From NCBI GenBank assembly GCA_016748015.1, contig JAAOMT010000282.1, positions 186,001-250,000 on the forward strand: a stretch of DNA of 64,000 nucleotides, read 5' to 3'. The position numbers and the translations under genes were made by a program. Below the pieces are notes generated by a model. That model made no database searches. It was not told where the DNA came from and saw only the letters and a program-made list of their open reading frames with translations. Position 1 is the first letter of the stretch. Every line of letters starts with the position of its first letter. Shown here in pieces: positions 1 to 13,500 of this stretch. This stretch comes from Geosiphon pyriformis. Lineage: Eukaryota; Glomeromycota; Glomeromycetes; Archaeosporales; Geosiphonaceae.

Positions 1-735
1 AGTATCCAACAACAAGGCAAAATCTCCACCAGAATCCAACCAAGAAGCTTTCACCAGTTTAGACACAAGTAGCTCAAGTCTATGAAACTGAGAAGATACC
101 TTATTAAAAACACAATCAAAACTCTTAAACCATTTTTTCTTGAACGTTTCACCAGCCGAAAGAACCATAACCTTATGAACAATGTCCCATATTGCATTCA
201 GATCAGAAAACTGCATAGCTACAACATACTCATTCGAGAACATAACTGCATTAGCAGCCATAGCATTTCTGAATTTTGACCACTTAATCTCACTGGCATC
301 TTTGATATCATACTTTCAACAATCTTTATTAGCTTGTTTGCACAGTGAATTCAGCTGGACATTGAGCAGGCCACCCAGTCCCACAGAAACATAAACAGCC
401 TTGTGATCAGTATCAAAATATTTCTCAACACCATCCACACCACGATCTACCACTGCTCTAACCAAATTAGAAGAAACAAACACATAGTCAATTGTTTTAG
501 TAATACCATGAGAATTGCACCAAGTAGGTGACTTTACAAGAGAGCTCCCTCCCAGAGAGTTAATCAAACCCAAATCAAAACATTTTTTAAAGCTAACATA
601 TTTGTGTAAACCATCCTCATTAAAATCATCACCAAGAATAACAAAGAAAGACTTATTAATGGCTTTAGCAATGAGAAAGTTGATCTTACCAGCCTGAGAA
701 AACTGAGCCACCAATGAAGCACCAGCATAGAGCCA
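1..735 (-). pseudogene. L1: LINE ORF2 fragment with AP-endonuclease-like (EEP) domain
   Basis: Minus-strand reading gives the C-terminal half of an endonuclease/exonuclease/phosphatase domain, the nicking enzyme of non-LTR retrotransposons. Visible motifs are GDDFN at about 616-633 (family consensus GDFN), TWCNS, IDYVF, and DTDHKAV at 394-414, which carries the catalytic Asp-His pair. The longest open stretch is 714-316. After a stop the same frame continues towards position 1 with LINE-like inter-domain sequence (Trp/Lys-rich, probably helical), so the RT lies outside the window. The fragment ends abruptly at about 735 against T-rich DNA, which looks like 5' truncation or a break. It is non-functional as seen. 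The LINE assignment is firm because L2 and L3 contain the same domain in full context. Confidence 0.85.
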
Positions 736-3062
736 TTTTTTTTTTAAATTAAAAAAATTATTTCAAAACTAACAACAAATAAAATTAAGAATAAGTTTAA
801 AATAAAAGAATAATAAAAAAAATTTATTAAACCAAAAGTTTTAATAATAAGAAAATTAAATATTTATAATATAAAAACTATACTAATTATTCAAAACATA
901 AAATTAAAAAATTTGATTTAATCTTCAATATTTTAAATGAAAAAATAATTATTTTTTGCTAATTATTTTCTAAAAGCTAATTCTTAATAAAAGACAAACA
1001 TAAAAATTAACTAACTTTAAATTATTTTTAATTAAAAAATTTCTGTTTATTTTATTGATATTTTTTAGTGTAAATAAAAAATATAAATGTATTAAAATTT
1101 TAACTAAATAATAAATACTAATTAATATATTTAAAATATATTTATACTTATTATAAATTTAAATATTAAAATAAGTAACAAAATTAATTATTAAATTATT
1201 AAGCTTATAATAAACATAAAATTTTTATAATAAATAATTTGGTTAAAAATAATATGGAAGTTTAAAATTATAAATTGTAGAATATTTTTAATAAAAATAT
1301 TAATATTATTATCTTAAGAGATTAAATCTTTACTTTTTTTACATATTATAACATTAAAAAATTTAAAATAAAGTAAATAAGATAGTATTAAATTATAAAA
1401 TATATTTATGTTAATCTTAGTGTTTATAATATATGCTGTCAGTTTAATATTAAAACACTAAAAAATAATACTGATAAATATAATATAAATAAATAAATTA
1501 TTTTTTTTCTATTTAAATTTTTAATAAATTTAAAAATTAAATTAATTATTATATTAAATATTAAAATCAAATATAATAAAACCTATTATATTAAATAAGT
1601 AAATTATTTATTTGTATTACTATATTAAAATAATTTGCTAATATTGATTTTAATTTACCAAATTTATGATCAATGATTTTAGTATAATTATTTTTAATTA
1701 ATATTTAATTTTATTAAAATCTAAATAATTTAATTTTAGCAGCAAAAAGTATGACAAACTTATTATATATTTTAGTTAAAAAATTAAGATTCTGTTTGAA
1801 ACAATATAAATGTATATACAATATTTTAGAATAAAATTTATGTCTTATTTCAAAATTATTTATTATTTATTTAAAAATATAGTATAAACTATTATATACA
1901 ATATTTTTTTATAACTTTTTTAAAAAAATTATTTAAGTAAATTACAATAAAACCAAAAACAAAATACACTCCAAAGCCAATACAATTACTTATAGTTTAG
2001 CTAATATAAAAAAAATTCTTTATTTTAATATTAACAACTAGATTTAAATTAGTAAAAAACATAGTAATATTATATTTTATATTAATTATATTTAATTTTT
2101 TTAAAAAATTATTTATGTAAACACGAATTATATTTAAATTAGTTATTAAAAAGTAATTTTTATTACAAAAAATTACTAAAACTAAATAATTTAAAAAATT
2201 AAAGACAATAAATTAAAAATAATATAATATAACAGATTTTATTATTAAATAACTAGTTATTAATCTGAACTAATTAAAAATAAAACTTTTAAGATCAAGT
2301 TTTTCTTAATAATAAAAATTTTTTTAATCAAAAATTAAGTTTTTTTTAGTAAAAAACTGTTTTGAATCAGAAGTAGCTATTTGAGTAAAAAAGTTTAATT
2401 TACTTAAAAAAAAATCAAAAACAAAAGTGGTTTGATCACTTTTTTTTTCTGTTTCAAAAAAAGTTTTAACTAACTGGTAAGCAGCAATTTAAATATAAAA
2501 TTAATGATTCAAATATTTAAAATTAGGAGACTGTTGTTTAAAAGCTATTAAGTATAAGAGCTAATTAATATTGTTGTTTCTTTTTTAAAAACTTTTTCAA
2601 AGTAAATTTGGTCAAAAAAGTAAACTATATAGACTGTATAAGTTTCAACTAAATATTTGTTTAAAAACTAGTTTTAAAAGTTTTAAAATTGTTTACTAAA
2701 TTGTTTTTTAACAGAGAAACAAATCAAACAGAAAGACAAAAAATTAAGTTTAACAAAGTTTAAGTTATTTTTGTTGTGTACTACAAAATATTTTTCTAAT
2801 TATTATAGCAGATATAAATAATTACTTATATAATAAAAAACTACTTTTATGTTAAAGATTGAAATAACAAGTTAATAAATAGTAAAATAAAACAAAATTA
2901 TAAAATAATGAAATAGATCAAAAAAAATTATAATAAAAGAGTGAATTAAATATATATAAACTCAATATGTATAATTAGTCTTATAAAAATTACAGTTATA
3001 AATTTTTTTTGAAAATCTGATGATAGAAAAATAATCTATAATTATTTTTTTTATTATGAAAT
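736..3062. other. AT-rich gene-free stretch with LINE remnants
   Basis: About 2.3 kb of extremely A/T-rich sequence with many short homopolymer runs and stop codons in all frames. No coding signal survives except a remnant around 1900-2110 that aligns by eye with the LINE RNase H region. The distance from that remnant to position 735 is close to the RNase H to 3'-end distance in L3, so much of this stretch may be one dissolved minus-strand LINE. The right border is the 3' end of L2. Confidence 0.6.
1900..2110 (-). pseudogene. Fossil LINE RNase H segment
   Basis: The plus strand at 1966-2030 (word ACACTCCAAAGCC, then a run resembling 'caattacttatagtttagc') lines up almost gap-free with 4300-4345 in L2 and 11705-11765 in L3. 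In both of those it encodes the RNase H stretch containing Glu-Leu-Gln-Ala. Nearly every C has become T and every G has become A relative to L3. No reading frame remains. The alignment was done by eye, so the limits are approximate. Confidence 0.5.
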
Positions 3063-3148
3063 TAATGAGTGAAGTCCAACTGTTATCTAATACATAGAAC
3101 CAAACTAAATAAAACAAACTAAACATAGCTCATGTACTTACTATATAT

Positions 3149-3169
3149 GACCAGCCACTTGGGTCAGAC
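3149..3169 (-). other. L2 3'-end stem-loop (decayed)
   Basis: Counterpart of the hairpin seen intact in L4. The arms read GTCTGACC and GGCTGGTC on the minus strand around a CAAGT loop. Two of eight positions no longer pair, both explicable by C-to-T or G-to-A change. It lies about 90 nt from the LINE 3' end. Confidence 0.45.
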
Positions 3170-3189
3170 AAAACAATATTACACACTTA

Positions 3190-6100
3190 TATTAACAAAT
3201 ATATTATCACCTAAATCTGAAAAAAATGACATATTCTACATCTATCAAAACTAACAGCAAAAGATTCCATAACACTAAGCATACAAATTATTCTATCTAA
3301 CAACAAAAACATTACACAACAAAACAAGTCTAAAACCAAACTATTATCACCAATCAAACTAGCTTTTTTTATATTCATCTTATGCTTAGATCTAACAAGC
3401 CATATCTTAATGTAATGTAATTCTATCATAAATCTAATATAATTGACAAGAGCCAGAATGGGTTTTTTTTTCTTCAAAGACCAAAATGGTCTTAGTAAGC
3501 CAATTTTTTAACATAAAACCTTTGTAAATCATAGTATAAAGACCCATATACAAAAAACACATCAAAAGTAACCACAAAATAGCTGAAGCAGATAGACAAA
3601 AAGAACTCAACAATAATATTCATCTTTCAACAGTCTTAGCCAAAATGTTCTTATGAAGACTGATGTTATTAGAACAAGTAAAAACATGATCAAACAACTC
3701 CATCTCATCACACAGTAAGCACAACACTCCAGAATAATTTTTGTCATACAATCTCTTTTTAACCTCTATCAACAGCTGTTTATATACTATTTTTATCAAA
3801 TATGTGTACAGACTAGCCAATTTTCTACTAGTAAATCTGGAAAGCATGTGTAAAACAGATTGCCAAATCTTTGTAATAACAGCCCAATTTATTTTTCTAA
3901 TCATAATACTTAAAACCATATCATAACTAAAACTAGTCTCCTAATAAGCACAGCAAATCAACCAGTACAGATTACAAACAAAATGATGAGTATTATCAGA
4001 CACAGCAGTGCTTTTAACAACCAAAAACTATTTTTAAATTCCAACCAGCAAAGAAAAGAAAAAAAAAGTGGTTTCACTAGCCAACACATTAATCTTAATA
4101 TTGCTTAAAACCTCTAAATGTCTCTTGACTTTTACTCATTTAACCAAAATGTTTTTATTCTTAATAAGATTAGTTATATGCAATTTTTTGATCCAATATT
4201 GACTGCAGAAGTCAAGCACAACAAATAAAACTTCAGACACATAAGCATTAATTGCAGATTGGTTGTTCAAATAAAAAACTACAGTACAGAAAAATAGAAC
4301 ACACTCTAAAGCCAAAGCAACAGCTTGTAACTCAGCCAAAGTAGAAAACAGAAGCCTAAATACTTTAACTTCAATATCCATGTCCATAACCAGAAAGTAA
4401 GCAGCCATTCCACTTGCCATTTCAGCAAAACCAGTACTTTTTAAGAACCCATCTGTATAGACCTTAATACAATCTAACCAAATCTCTAGCAAACTACCAT
4501 GTACATCAGAGAACTTTTCAGAATCTAAGACATTTAACACAGGCAATTTGGGATCAACAGCAAACTTGACCTTCAAAGAAACATTATTGCTTATAAACTC
4601 AGATGCCAATACAAACCAGTAAATAACAAAGCTTCTTGAATTCAACTTTTTTTACTGCTGAAATGTTTTTTAGTTCATTATTTTTTTTTTCTTGTCCAAA
4701 AGTCTGTTACTAAATGCAACACCAAACTGCTTTAGAAAAAGAACAAAGTTGTAATATAAAAATTTCTCCAAAATGCCAAACATTAGAAACCTACCAGACT
4801 CTTAAAAAGCACTGGACTAATTGTTTGCCAAAGATAATTTGTTTTCCAAAAAAATTTTTATCACAGCAGTCAAAAAATTATTCACTGGATTAATATATAA
4901 CTTGACAGAAAACTGTAAAAGATTTAAAGAAAATCATCCCAGAACTTGTAAATCCAAAAACCTATATTCAAATAACTGTCCAAGAATACCATAGACATTG
5001 GAAAAGAAAACCAGTAAAGCCAATTTTTTCTTAGACTGTATTTGCTCAAAAGATTTCAAACTATACAAAAAAAGATAATGTAAAATCTCACTGGGAAAAT
5101 TACATGGCAAACCAGCTTTTATTTTAAAACTTTTTCTGATCATAACATTTCACTTATGACACATATCTAATGAGATAAAACTAAACTGTATCTAATAGCT
5201 AATTATGGGCTACAAAACAACTAAAACCAAGTAAGAAAATTGTTTATCTGTGATTTTTTTTTAAACACTACATTAGAAAAAAACCTAATATCTACATAAG
5301 CCTAAGTCAAACTAAACTTGAAAAGACCCTCAATAAATAAGAAAATACCCAAGTATCTATGTAATTTACCCTTTTTAGCAATCAAGATAAGTAAACTATT
5401 AATTAACAGTAAAGCAAACCTGATACTCTGATTGATGAAGATAGCCACTGTTTTATTATTGTTAATTAAAATGTTATTAACATTAAAGAACTTATTGACA
5501 ATATTTAAAATGTATTGTATTGAAGTTTAACAACTTCCAACTCAGATTGTGTTATTGACAAAGACACCAACCACTAAAAAAAAAGTTCTTCCATTAATAG
5601 TCTCAACTCTGCCAGTTTTTACCACAAACTTAGTATTAATATAGTATCTACACAAATGCTTATGTCTTTTTATTTCACACAAAAGTAGATCATAAAAAAT
5701 TTTTCAAAGAAGCAAAGAAAAAATCTCACTCTAATTCAAGCCATTATGTATTTTATAACTATTTGAGAGTTTAAAGTTTATTATTACTCTATTGATCTAA
5801 TTCTTATAAATATTGCCAAAAAATCTAATAAACCAATTGCATATTTTGATGCAGTGTAAACTAGTTTTTAAATGATGTCAGCCAATTAAATCATAAGCCT
5901 TGCACATATTTTACAATATCAACCAAAGCTCTCTGTTTTTTTCTAGAGCATTTTTAAAAACTGACCCAATGGCAAAAATAGGAGATTGAGTATCTTTTAA
6001 CACTAAAAAATTATTATCACAAAGAACATTAAATTTGCTGCATATCAATGAGATTCTATTAGAAAAAATCTTAGATAATATCTTCTATGCTGTCTTAATT

Positions 6101-7860
6101 AATGCAATAGGTTTAGTATTTGTCAAAATGCCATTTTATTCATAAGGTTTTGGGATTATTGAGATCTATGTTTTCTTTCAAGGAATTGAAATTTCATCCA
6201 AAGTTAAACACAAATTTAACAACTTCAAAAAACAAACCAATATCTCTTTATTATAATGTTCTCAAAGTTTATTAGGTATTTTTGACAAACCAGCAATTTT
6301 ATTATTTGGCAAATTATTAACAACTAAAAACAACTCTTCTATATTAATTTTTTTTATCACACCAAAAAAGACATTATTATCAACATAGTCCAAAAGCATA
6401 TATTAATGAGTTCAGAGGTCAGGCATTTGTGAAAGCACCAATTGCTTCTTTGTCTATCCTTCTATAATCTTATTCACATTAAGCTTAACTTCATTAGACT
6501 TAACTACCAATTCATTTTTTACTACCAAGTAATCTAAAACAATCTTGCAAAATAACCAGTCTAAAATGCTATTTATTATCTATCTTTTATTAAAACAAAA
6601 ATTTTCTATATGACAATCAATTGTTTTTCTAATAAATATATTTTCAGCTATTTTAGACTTATAATACTTTGACTTCTGATACTTTTTCTTTACTATCAAC
6701 AAATGTTTGATCAAACTTATTAAACTTATATTATTCGGAACTATGTTGACAACTTTAAACATTTCAACATTATTAATAGCCAACCAAATTCCAACAAGAT
6801 GGTCAAAATTCAAGAAATCTTCAAAATTCTATGCTTTCACAATTTTTGCAATAAGCAACTCTAATCTGAAGAATTTTGAAGATTGTTTGTTTCTTGAACA
6901 ATTATATTTACTATACCAATGTTTAGAAAACATCTTATTAGTAGCTTATATCATTACATTTTTTAATACCATCTATATTATATCTAAGTTATCAGCATTG
7001 TATGTATTTTCAAACATGTTTGATATTACTAACAGTTCAATAAAAGACTGCTTCTTAAAACATAATTATTGGGCCTTATCTGTATTTCCAAATTTAAACT
7101 TTTACTAATTCCATTGGCCTGTTTACAAGCATTACTAAGACAAGTATTCAGAAGTCCACTTAAATTAATTATGATAAAAATCATCTTATGATCCATATTT
7201 AAAACTTTAACACATAATCAACTTTATGGAATGCAATTGTAGATGCCAGGTTTTTACTTACAAAAATAAAATTCAGTATCTTTTCAACACTCCTAGAATT
7301 GCTTCAAGTAGGCATATTAGTCAATAAATATTTATTAAAAGTATTAACCAGGTCCAGATCTAAACAAAACTTGAAACTCGCACTTTTCTTAGAACTATTC
7401 TTATTAAAGTTATTATCTAATACTGTGATGGAGCTAGAATTGACTGTTTTAAAAATTATTGTGCTGATATTAGAAGTTTGGTCAACATATGCATTAGTAA
7501 ATGCATTAGCATACAAGCCTAATATAGTAATCAAACATTTGTTTTTGAACAAAAAATGCACAGAAATTAACCAATTTGGAATCTCTTTTATCTTTATAAC
7601 ATGTTTAGCCAAAGAATTGTTTATAATTATGGCAATTCTAGTACCAAGAAAACCCATATCCAAATCTGAAGTAAAAATCTGAACTCTATCAAACTTATTT
7701 ATGATCCATAATAAAATATTAAACCTCAATTTCATCTTAATAATAATTGAAATCATATTATCCAAATTTTTATATCAACAAACAATGTCTTTCTATTTAG
7801 TAGGAACATTAATACCTCGAATATTACATATAGTAAATTTCCAAACCAGATTAGTTATTG
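3190..7860 (-). pseudogene. L2 ORF2: endonuclease, reverse transcriptase, RNase H, C-terminal finger (broken)
   Basis: Domains in minus-strand order: EEP endonuclease (about 7850-7130, GDFN eroded to DNNFN), RT (about 6540-4930), RNase H (4645-4136), and a C-terminal CCHC-like finger (about 3770-3670, pattern C-L-L-C, then D-H-V-F-T-C) with a conserved tail down to 3211. RNase H keeps VYTDG, but its second Asp motif reads YLNNQ instead of Y-D-SQ. The RT catalytic box at about 5550-5570 reads FVNN where L3 has FVDD, so both catalytic aspartates are lost by G-to-A changes. At least six frame interruptions and many stops are present. The homologous end of L3 ORF2 extends about 10 codons further than the first stop here. 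Confidence 0.82.
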
Positions 7861-7879
7861 AGAAAAAATATGCATTGAA

Positions 7880-9830
7880 GAGTTCAAGTTTGCATACAAC
7901 AAATCCAATTTCTCCAAAATTGAATCCACAGAAGCATCAAAAACCACCAATTTTGACTTTAAACCATCAACTTTGGCTGTAAAAATCTTCGAACTACTAA
8001 AACACAGATCCACAATCTCATTTTTTGCAGCCAGAATGGAAAAAAAAAAGACAATTGTGAGTTATCTAAAACCATATTCGAGTTTAATAGCAACAACAAC
8101 AAAACAGAAACAACTAAAAGCACAATATAAGAGATAAGTACCAGAGGCACCAGCTCCACATTATTCAATTTACATATAATACTTAAAATCTGATTGGCTA
8201 AAAGTTCTAAAAAACACTCCAAAAAAGCAAGATAATTAACAATAGATAATTTATTAAGAACAATTGAAAAAAATTTTTCCTTAACATGTAAACAACTAAA
8301 AAAATGAAAACCAGAGCCAGAACTAGCCCCAAACTGCCACCAGAAAAAACAACAGTAAATGAAACAATCTGAGCCCAAGATTTGTCATCAAAAGAAACCA
8401 AATGAGCAATTGGTGTCTGTTTTTTTTATATATGTTGGCTAAATAAACTTGATTCTAAAAAATTACTACTTGTTTACCATAAAAACCAAAATTTCCATTT
8501 ATGAAACACATACTGGAAACATGACCAAATAGTTTGCAATATGCATAGCAAGCCAAAAACAGACTAGTCCAATGTAAATTCACATTTTTAAAAACTAAAA
8601 CAGAACCAATAGCAGCCAACTTGAATGCTTTATCAGAAAAACAAATTACAGCACATCTATTACACACATACAAATTTAGGTTGTGGCCAATAAAACAAAT
8701 TTTTCTATCATAAAAATCCAACAAATTAGAGAGGTCATAAACTATAGTTTTAACAGACAAAGTATACAACAAAGCCTGATGTTAATCCTTAAATACTTAT
8801 ATATATTTATTATTAATTATTTTTGCTATACAAACAAAGTTTTTTCTCATAAGCACAAACTATCTAACTACAACCAAATTAGCTATCTTAGATGATTTAT
8901 ATTTTACTAAGGTCTTTTGTCAAAGACCAATTAGTTGTATCTTAATTGACATAATTTTATTAAACTTAAAAAAAACTGATTTTACAGCCAATTTTAAAAG
9001 ATTAACAGGAATTTTTCTAATTATCACTTTCCGATTTGAGCAGTTGTTTATCTTTTTAACATTATTATTAACCAGAATTTTTTTACTAACAGCCATTTCT
9101 TTAGCTTTTTTTAAACTCAGTTCAGATATAAAAGAAAATCTGATTATTTTTGGAAATTTTGAGGAAGTAAATGTTCTCCCAAAACCATCTACATGATAAA
9201 AAATCTTTTTAACACACATTAATTTATTACCCAAAGTTTTGTTGAATACAGCAGATAACTCAACATCCAACACAAATAACTTCACTTAATTGAAACTTAG
9301 TTTTTATGAAACACATAACTTAGTCAATAAGAGCTGCTTAAAACCATCAAACTTAGGTAATAGAAGCATTAAAACATTGTCATTATCACTCAGATTTGCA
9401 AACACAAAAGTTTTTGAAGGCTGTCTTAATACATACATACAAGTACAAGTTTTCTGTAATATAATATTATTTATAATATTATCAGTCATTAAATTATCTG
9501 AATCTGCATAGTTTATTTCCTTAGCAACCAAATTTATCATATTTTTTATGTTCAAAAAACTACTGACACTACTAGTTTTGCTATCAACTTTGCTACCAAT
9601 ATCATCAAAAACTAAAAAACCAGCAGATAAGTTAACTATATTAATATTTGTAATAGGCTTTTTTAGTTTCTTATAAGATATACTATAAAAGTAAATACTT
9701 TTTACATGTTTTTTCTTTGCACTTAAGTGGGTCCCCAAACCAGCCAACTCCAAACCAGAATCACCAGCAGAAGTGTTTACTGGATTTATTACAACAAAAA
9801 GAGATAAGTCAGAAGAAATAATTAGAAAAG
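7880..9830 (-). pseudogene. L2 ORF1: RRM and CCHC nucleic-acid-binding protein (broken)
   Basis: A gag-like LINE ORF1. An N-terminal low-complexity, Ser/Lys-rich region (9753-9304) is followed by an RRM-like fold region (9285-8920, ending S-I-K-I-Q-L-I-G-L). Next come a second conserved block (8772-8455) and a CCHC knuckle whose second cysteine has become Tyr (C-Y-A-Y-C-K-L-F-G-H-...-C). A C-terminal region rich in Leu/Val once had coiled-coil character. No ATG is visible at the N-terminus. The open reading upstream of 9753 continues to about 9830, so the start is uncertain. The N-terminal third differs strongly from L3 ORF1, so L2 is a separate subfamily. The expected role is RNP formation with LINE RNA. 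Confidence 0.75.
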
Positions 9831-9890
9831 ATGCAAAGAAAGAAAGGAGAAAAAACTAATTAAAACTTCAAGAAATCTATATTTTTATTA

Positions 9891-10463
9891 TGGCCAGAGG
9901 ATCAACAAGAAAAAAATTTTGTTTATAATTGTTAATAAAATAATATGACAGCTATTATTATATATCTTAACTTAGCAATTCTTAAAATTAATGATAACTA
10001 TTATTGTGCTTTTTAATTGTTTTTTTATTTTATAAATTACAAGAGCAAGCAATTGTTTTTTAGATTAATTCTAACTATAAAAATAAAAATAAAATAAAAA
10101 ATAAGATATATAAATACCAACAAGTAATTTTTTATCTTAAAATATTCAGATATTTGAAAATAGAAAAAAAAAATAATATAAAGGAAAGTAATTAATAGTG
10201 AATTTTATTTTATTATTTTGATTATAATATTCTATAATTAAGAGATTTATTACTAATATAGCTATTGAAAGTAGTTAATAATTAAATCAGCAAATAGGTC
10301 AACAATTAAATTATTAATCAGATCAATAATTACTATCTAAAAATAGAGAAGCTAATTATATAATATTAGTAGCTAATACATATAATAACTAATAAAAACT
10401 ATAACTTTTAATTATAATAATAATTAATAATTAATTAAACTTTTTTATTATTATTATTAAGGT
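9891..10463. other. AT-rich spacer between L2 and L3
   Basis: No gene. Short degenerate AT repeats occur around 10270-10340 (several copies of 'caataatta'-like words). The block TTATTATTATTATTAA at 10445-10460 abuts the 3' end of L3 and, read on the minus strand, is a (TAA)n-type LINE tail. Nothing else is recognisable. Confidence 0.6.
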
Positions 10464-10550
10464 TTAATGAGTAAAGTCCAACCACTATCTAATACAGAGA
10501 ACCAAACTAAGTGGATCAAACTAAATATAGTTCACACACTTTTTACATAT

Positions 10551-10571
10551 GGCCAGCCACTCAGGCCGGTC
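10551..10571 (-). other. L3 3'-end stem-loop
   Basis: Minus-strand arms GACCGGCC and GGCTGGCC around a TGAGT loop. Seven of eight positions pair (one G-U, one A-C mismatch). Same place, about 90-105 nt from the 3' end, as in L2, L4 and L5. Confidence 0.55.
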
Positions 10572-10580
10572 AAAGTGACA

Positions 10581-13500
10581 CTATACATCTATCTCAATAT
10601 ACAAATCACCATCCAAACCAAAAAAAAAATGGCACAATCTATGCCTACCAAAACTAACAGCAAAAAACTCTATCACACCAAGCATATGAACCACTCCATC
10701 CAATAACAAAGACACTATACAATAAGACAAGTCTGATATTATATCATCATTATCAGCCAAACCAGTCTTTTCCATATCTGCTTTATGCTTAGATTTAACA
10801 AACCATACCCTAATGTGATATAATTCTATTACATACCTGACAAAATCCACCAAAGCTAAAGCAGTCTTTTTTCTACTTTCAAAAACCAAAGTGGTCTCAA
10901 TAAACCAACTTCTTAACACAAAGCCCTTGCAAATTGCAGCATATAAACCTATATCCAAAGAACACAATGAAAACAAATATAAGACATTTGAGCCAGGTGA
11001 ACAAGAAGAATCTGTCAAAGATGTCCACTTATTAGCAGCTTTTGCTAAGATCTCTACCTGAAAAACAGTATTTCCAGAATAAGTAAAAACATGATCAAGC
11101 AACTCCATCTCACTGTACAGCAAGCACAAAATTTCAGGATAATTCTTGTCATACAACTTCTTTTTAACTGCCATTGGCAGTTGTCTATGCACTGCTTTTA
11201 TCAAATATGTGCACAGATTAGCTGACTTCCTACTGGTAAACTCAGAAAGCATGTGAGAATTAGGATGTCAAACATCAGTAGTCACAATTCAATCTACTTT
11301 TTTAAGCATAATATTTGGGATTACATCATGACCAGAACCAGTCTTCCAATGAGCATGGCAAATTGATTGGTATATATTGCAAATAAAATGATGGGCATTA
11401 CCAGACATAGCAGTGTTTTCAGCAACCAAAAACCACTTCTGAATCCCAACTGACAAAGTGAAAGAAGAGGTAGTGGTCTTACTGGCTAATTCATCAGCCT
11501 TAATATTGCTCAGAACCTCTGAATGTCTTTTTATCTTCATCTATTTAACTGAAATATCCTTATTTTTAATGAGATTGACAACATGCAATTATTTGATCCA
11601 ACATTAACTGTGGAAATCAGACAAAGGCAAAGAAGTCTTAGACACACAAACATCAATCGCAGATTGACTATCTGAATACAGAGTCACAGTACATGAAGCT
11701 AGAACACACTCTAAAGCCAAAGCAATGGCCTGTAATTCAGTCAAAGTAGAAGACAGTAAACTAAATACTCTAACTCTAATGCTCACATTAGCTGCCAGAA
11801 AGTAAGCCATTGCTCCACAAGTCACCTCAGCAGAACCAGCATTCTTTAAAGACCCATCTGTATAGACTTTAATATAATCTGACCAAACATTTAACAAATT
11901 GTTACACACATCTAAGAATTCAATAGAATCCAAAACATTCAACACAGGCAAATCAGAACTGATAACAGATCTGGCCTCCAAAGCAATAGCATTGTTTATA
12001 AACTCAAACATCAATGTGAACCAGTAAGGAATAGAGCCTCTTGAATCCAGTCTCTTCTATTGTTGAAATGTTTTCCAATTCATTACCACATCCTTTTTGT
12101 CCAGAAGTCTGTCACCAAATGCAACTCCAAAATGCTTCAAAAAAAGAACAGAGTCATAATACAAAGATTTCCCCAAGATATTAGATATTGAAAATTTACA
12201 AGACCCACAAAAAGCACTGGGCAGATTGTTCACCAAGAATAACTCATTTACCAAAAAAATTCTTACAACTCCAGCCAAAAAATTGTTCACAGAACTGACA
12301 TACAACTTAACAGAAAACTGCAAAGGATTCAAAAAAGACTACCTCAGAACTTGTAGGTCCAAGAACCTATGTTCAAAAAGATGTCCAAGAATGCCACATG
12401 TATTGGAAAAAAAGACCAGAGAAGCTAGCTTTCCTTCAGACTGGATCTGCTCAAAAGGCTTCAAACCATACAAAGACGGATGATGTAAAATCTCATTGGA
12501 AAAATCACATGGTAAAACAGTCTTGGCTTTGAGATTCTTCCAAATTATCACATCCCATTTATGACAAACATCTGCTGAAACAAAACTAAACTGTATCCAA
12601 TAGCTAACAATGAGTTGTAAGACAACCAAAACTAAATAAGAAAACTGTTTATTTGTAATAGCCTTTTTCAGCACCACATTAGAAAAAAACTTGACATCTT
12701 TATAAGCTTGAGCCAAACTGAACTTAAAAAGACTCTTCATAGACAAAAATATGCCCAAGTATTTATGAGATTCACCCTTTTTAATGATTAAGATTGGCAA
12801 ACTATTAATTAAAAGTGTGGCATCTTTGACACCTTGATTGATGGGAATAATCACTGTCTTGTTATTATTAATTGAAATATCATTAACAATAAAGAACTCA
12901 CTAACTATATTCAAAATATACTGTGTCGAAACTTAACTACTTCTGACCCAAATTGTGTCATCAACAAATACACCCACAGCCAAAAAAGAAGTCTTCACTC
13001 CAACAGTCTCAACTCTGTTCATCTTAGCTACAAACTGAATATCAATATGATAACTGCACAAATGTTTATTTCTTTTGACCTCACACAAAAGTAGATCATA
13101 AAAAATTTTCTAAAGAAGTGAGGAAAAAACTTCCCCTTAATTCAACCTATCATGTACCTTATAACCATTTAAAAGACCAAAATTTATTATAACCCTGTTA
13201 ATTCAATCTTCATGAATGCCATCAAAGAAGCTGATAAACTGACCACACATTTTAATACAACACAAACTGGCCTGCAAATAATGCCAGCCCACTAAGTCAT
13301 GCTTTGTATATGTCTTGCAAAACCAGCCAAAGTTCTCTATTCTTTTCCAAAGCATCCTCCACCACTGATCCAACAGCAAAAATAGGAAATTGAGTTGAAA
13401 TGCTCTTCAACACCAAAAAGTTATTACCATGAAGAACATTAAATTTGCTACAAGCCAAAAAAATTTGATCAGATAAAATTTTAGACAAAATTTTTCAAGC

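Larger units (their letters stand above)
3063..9890 (-). mobile_element. L2: near-full-length, heavily decayed LINE (non-LTR retrotransposon)
   Basis: Minus-strand LINE whose 3' end is the conserved ACTCATTAA box at 3063, followed downstream by an A/T tail. It encodes ORF1 (about 9830-7880) and ORF2 (about 7860-3190) in the usual order, with ORF2 carrying endonuclease, RT, RNase H and a C-terminal finger. Stops and frameshifts occur throughout, and several catalytic residues are mutated, so it is dead. The 5' limit near 9890 is only where LINE-like coding sequence stops. It has the same orientation as L1, L3 and L4. I cannot name the clade; EEP plus RNase H plus a gag-like ORF1 with CCHC is compatible with the Tad/I group known in fungi. 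Confidence 0.85.

Noticed and set aside
6707-7108. Plus-strand 133-codon frame with Leu/Ile-rich segments
   Set aside because: Antisense to the LINE ORF2 inter-domain region; low complexity from AT bias.
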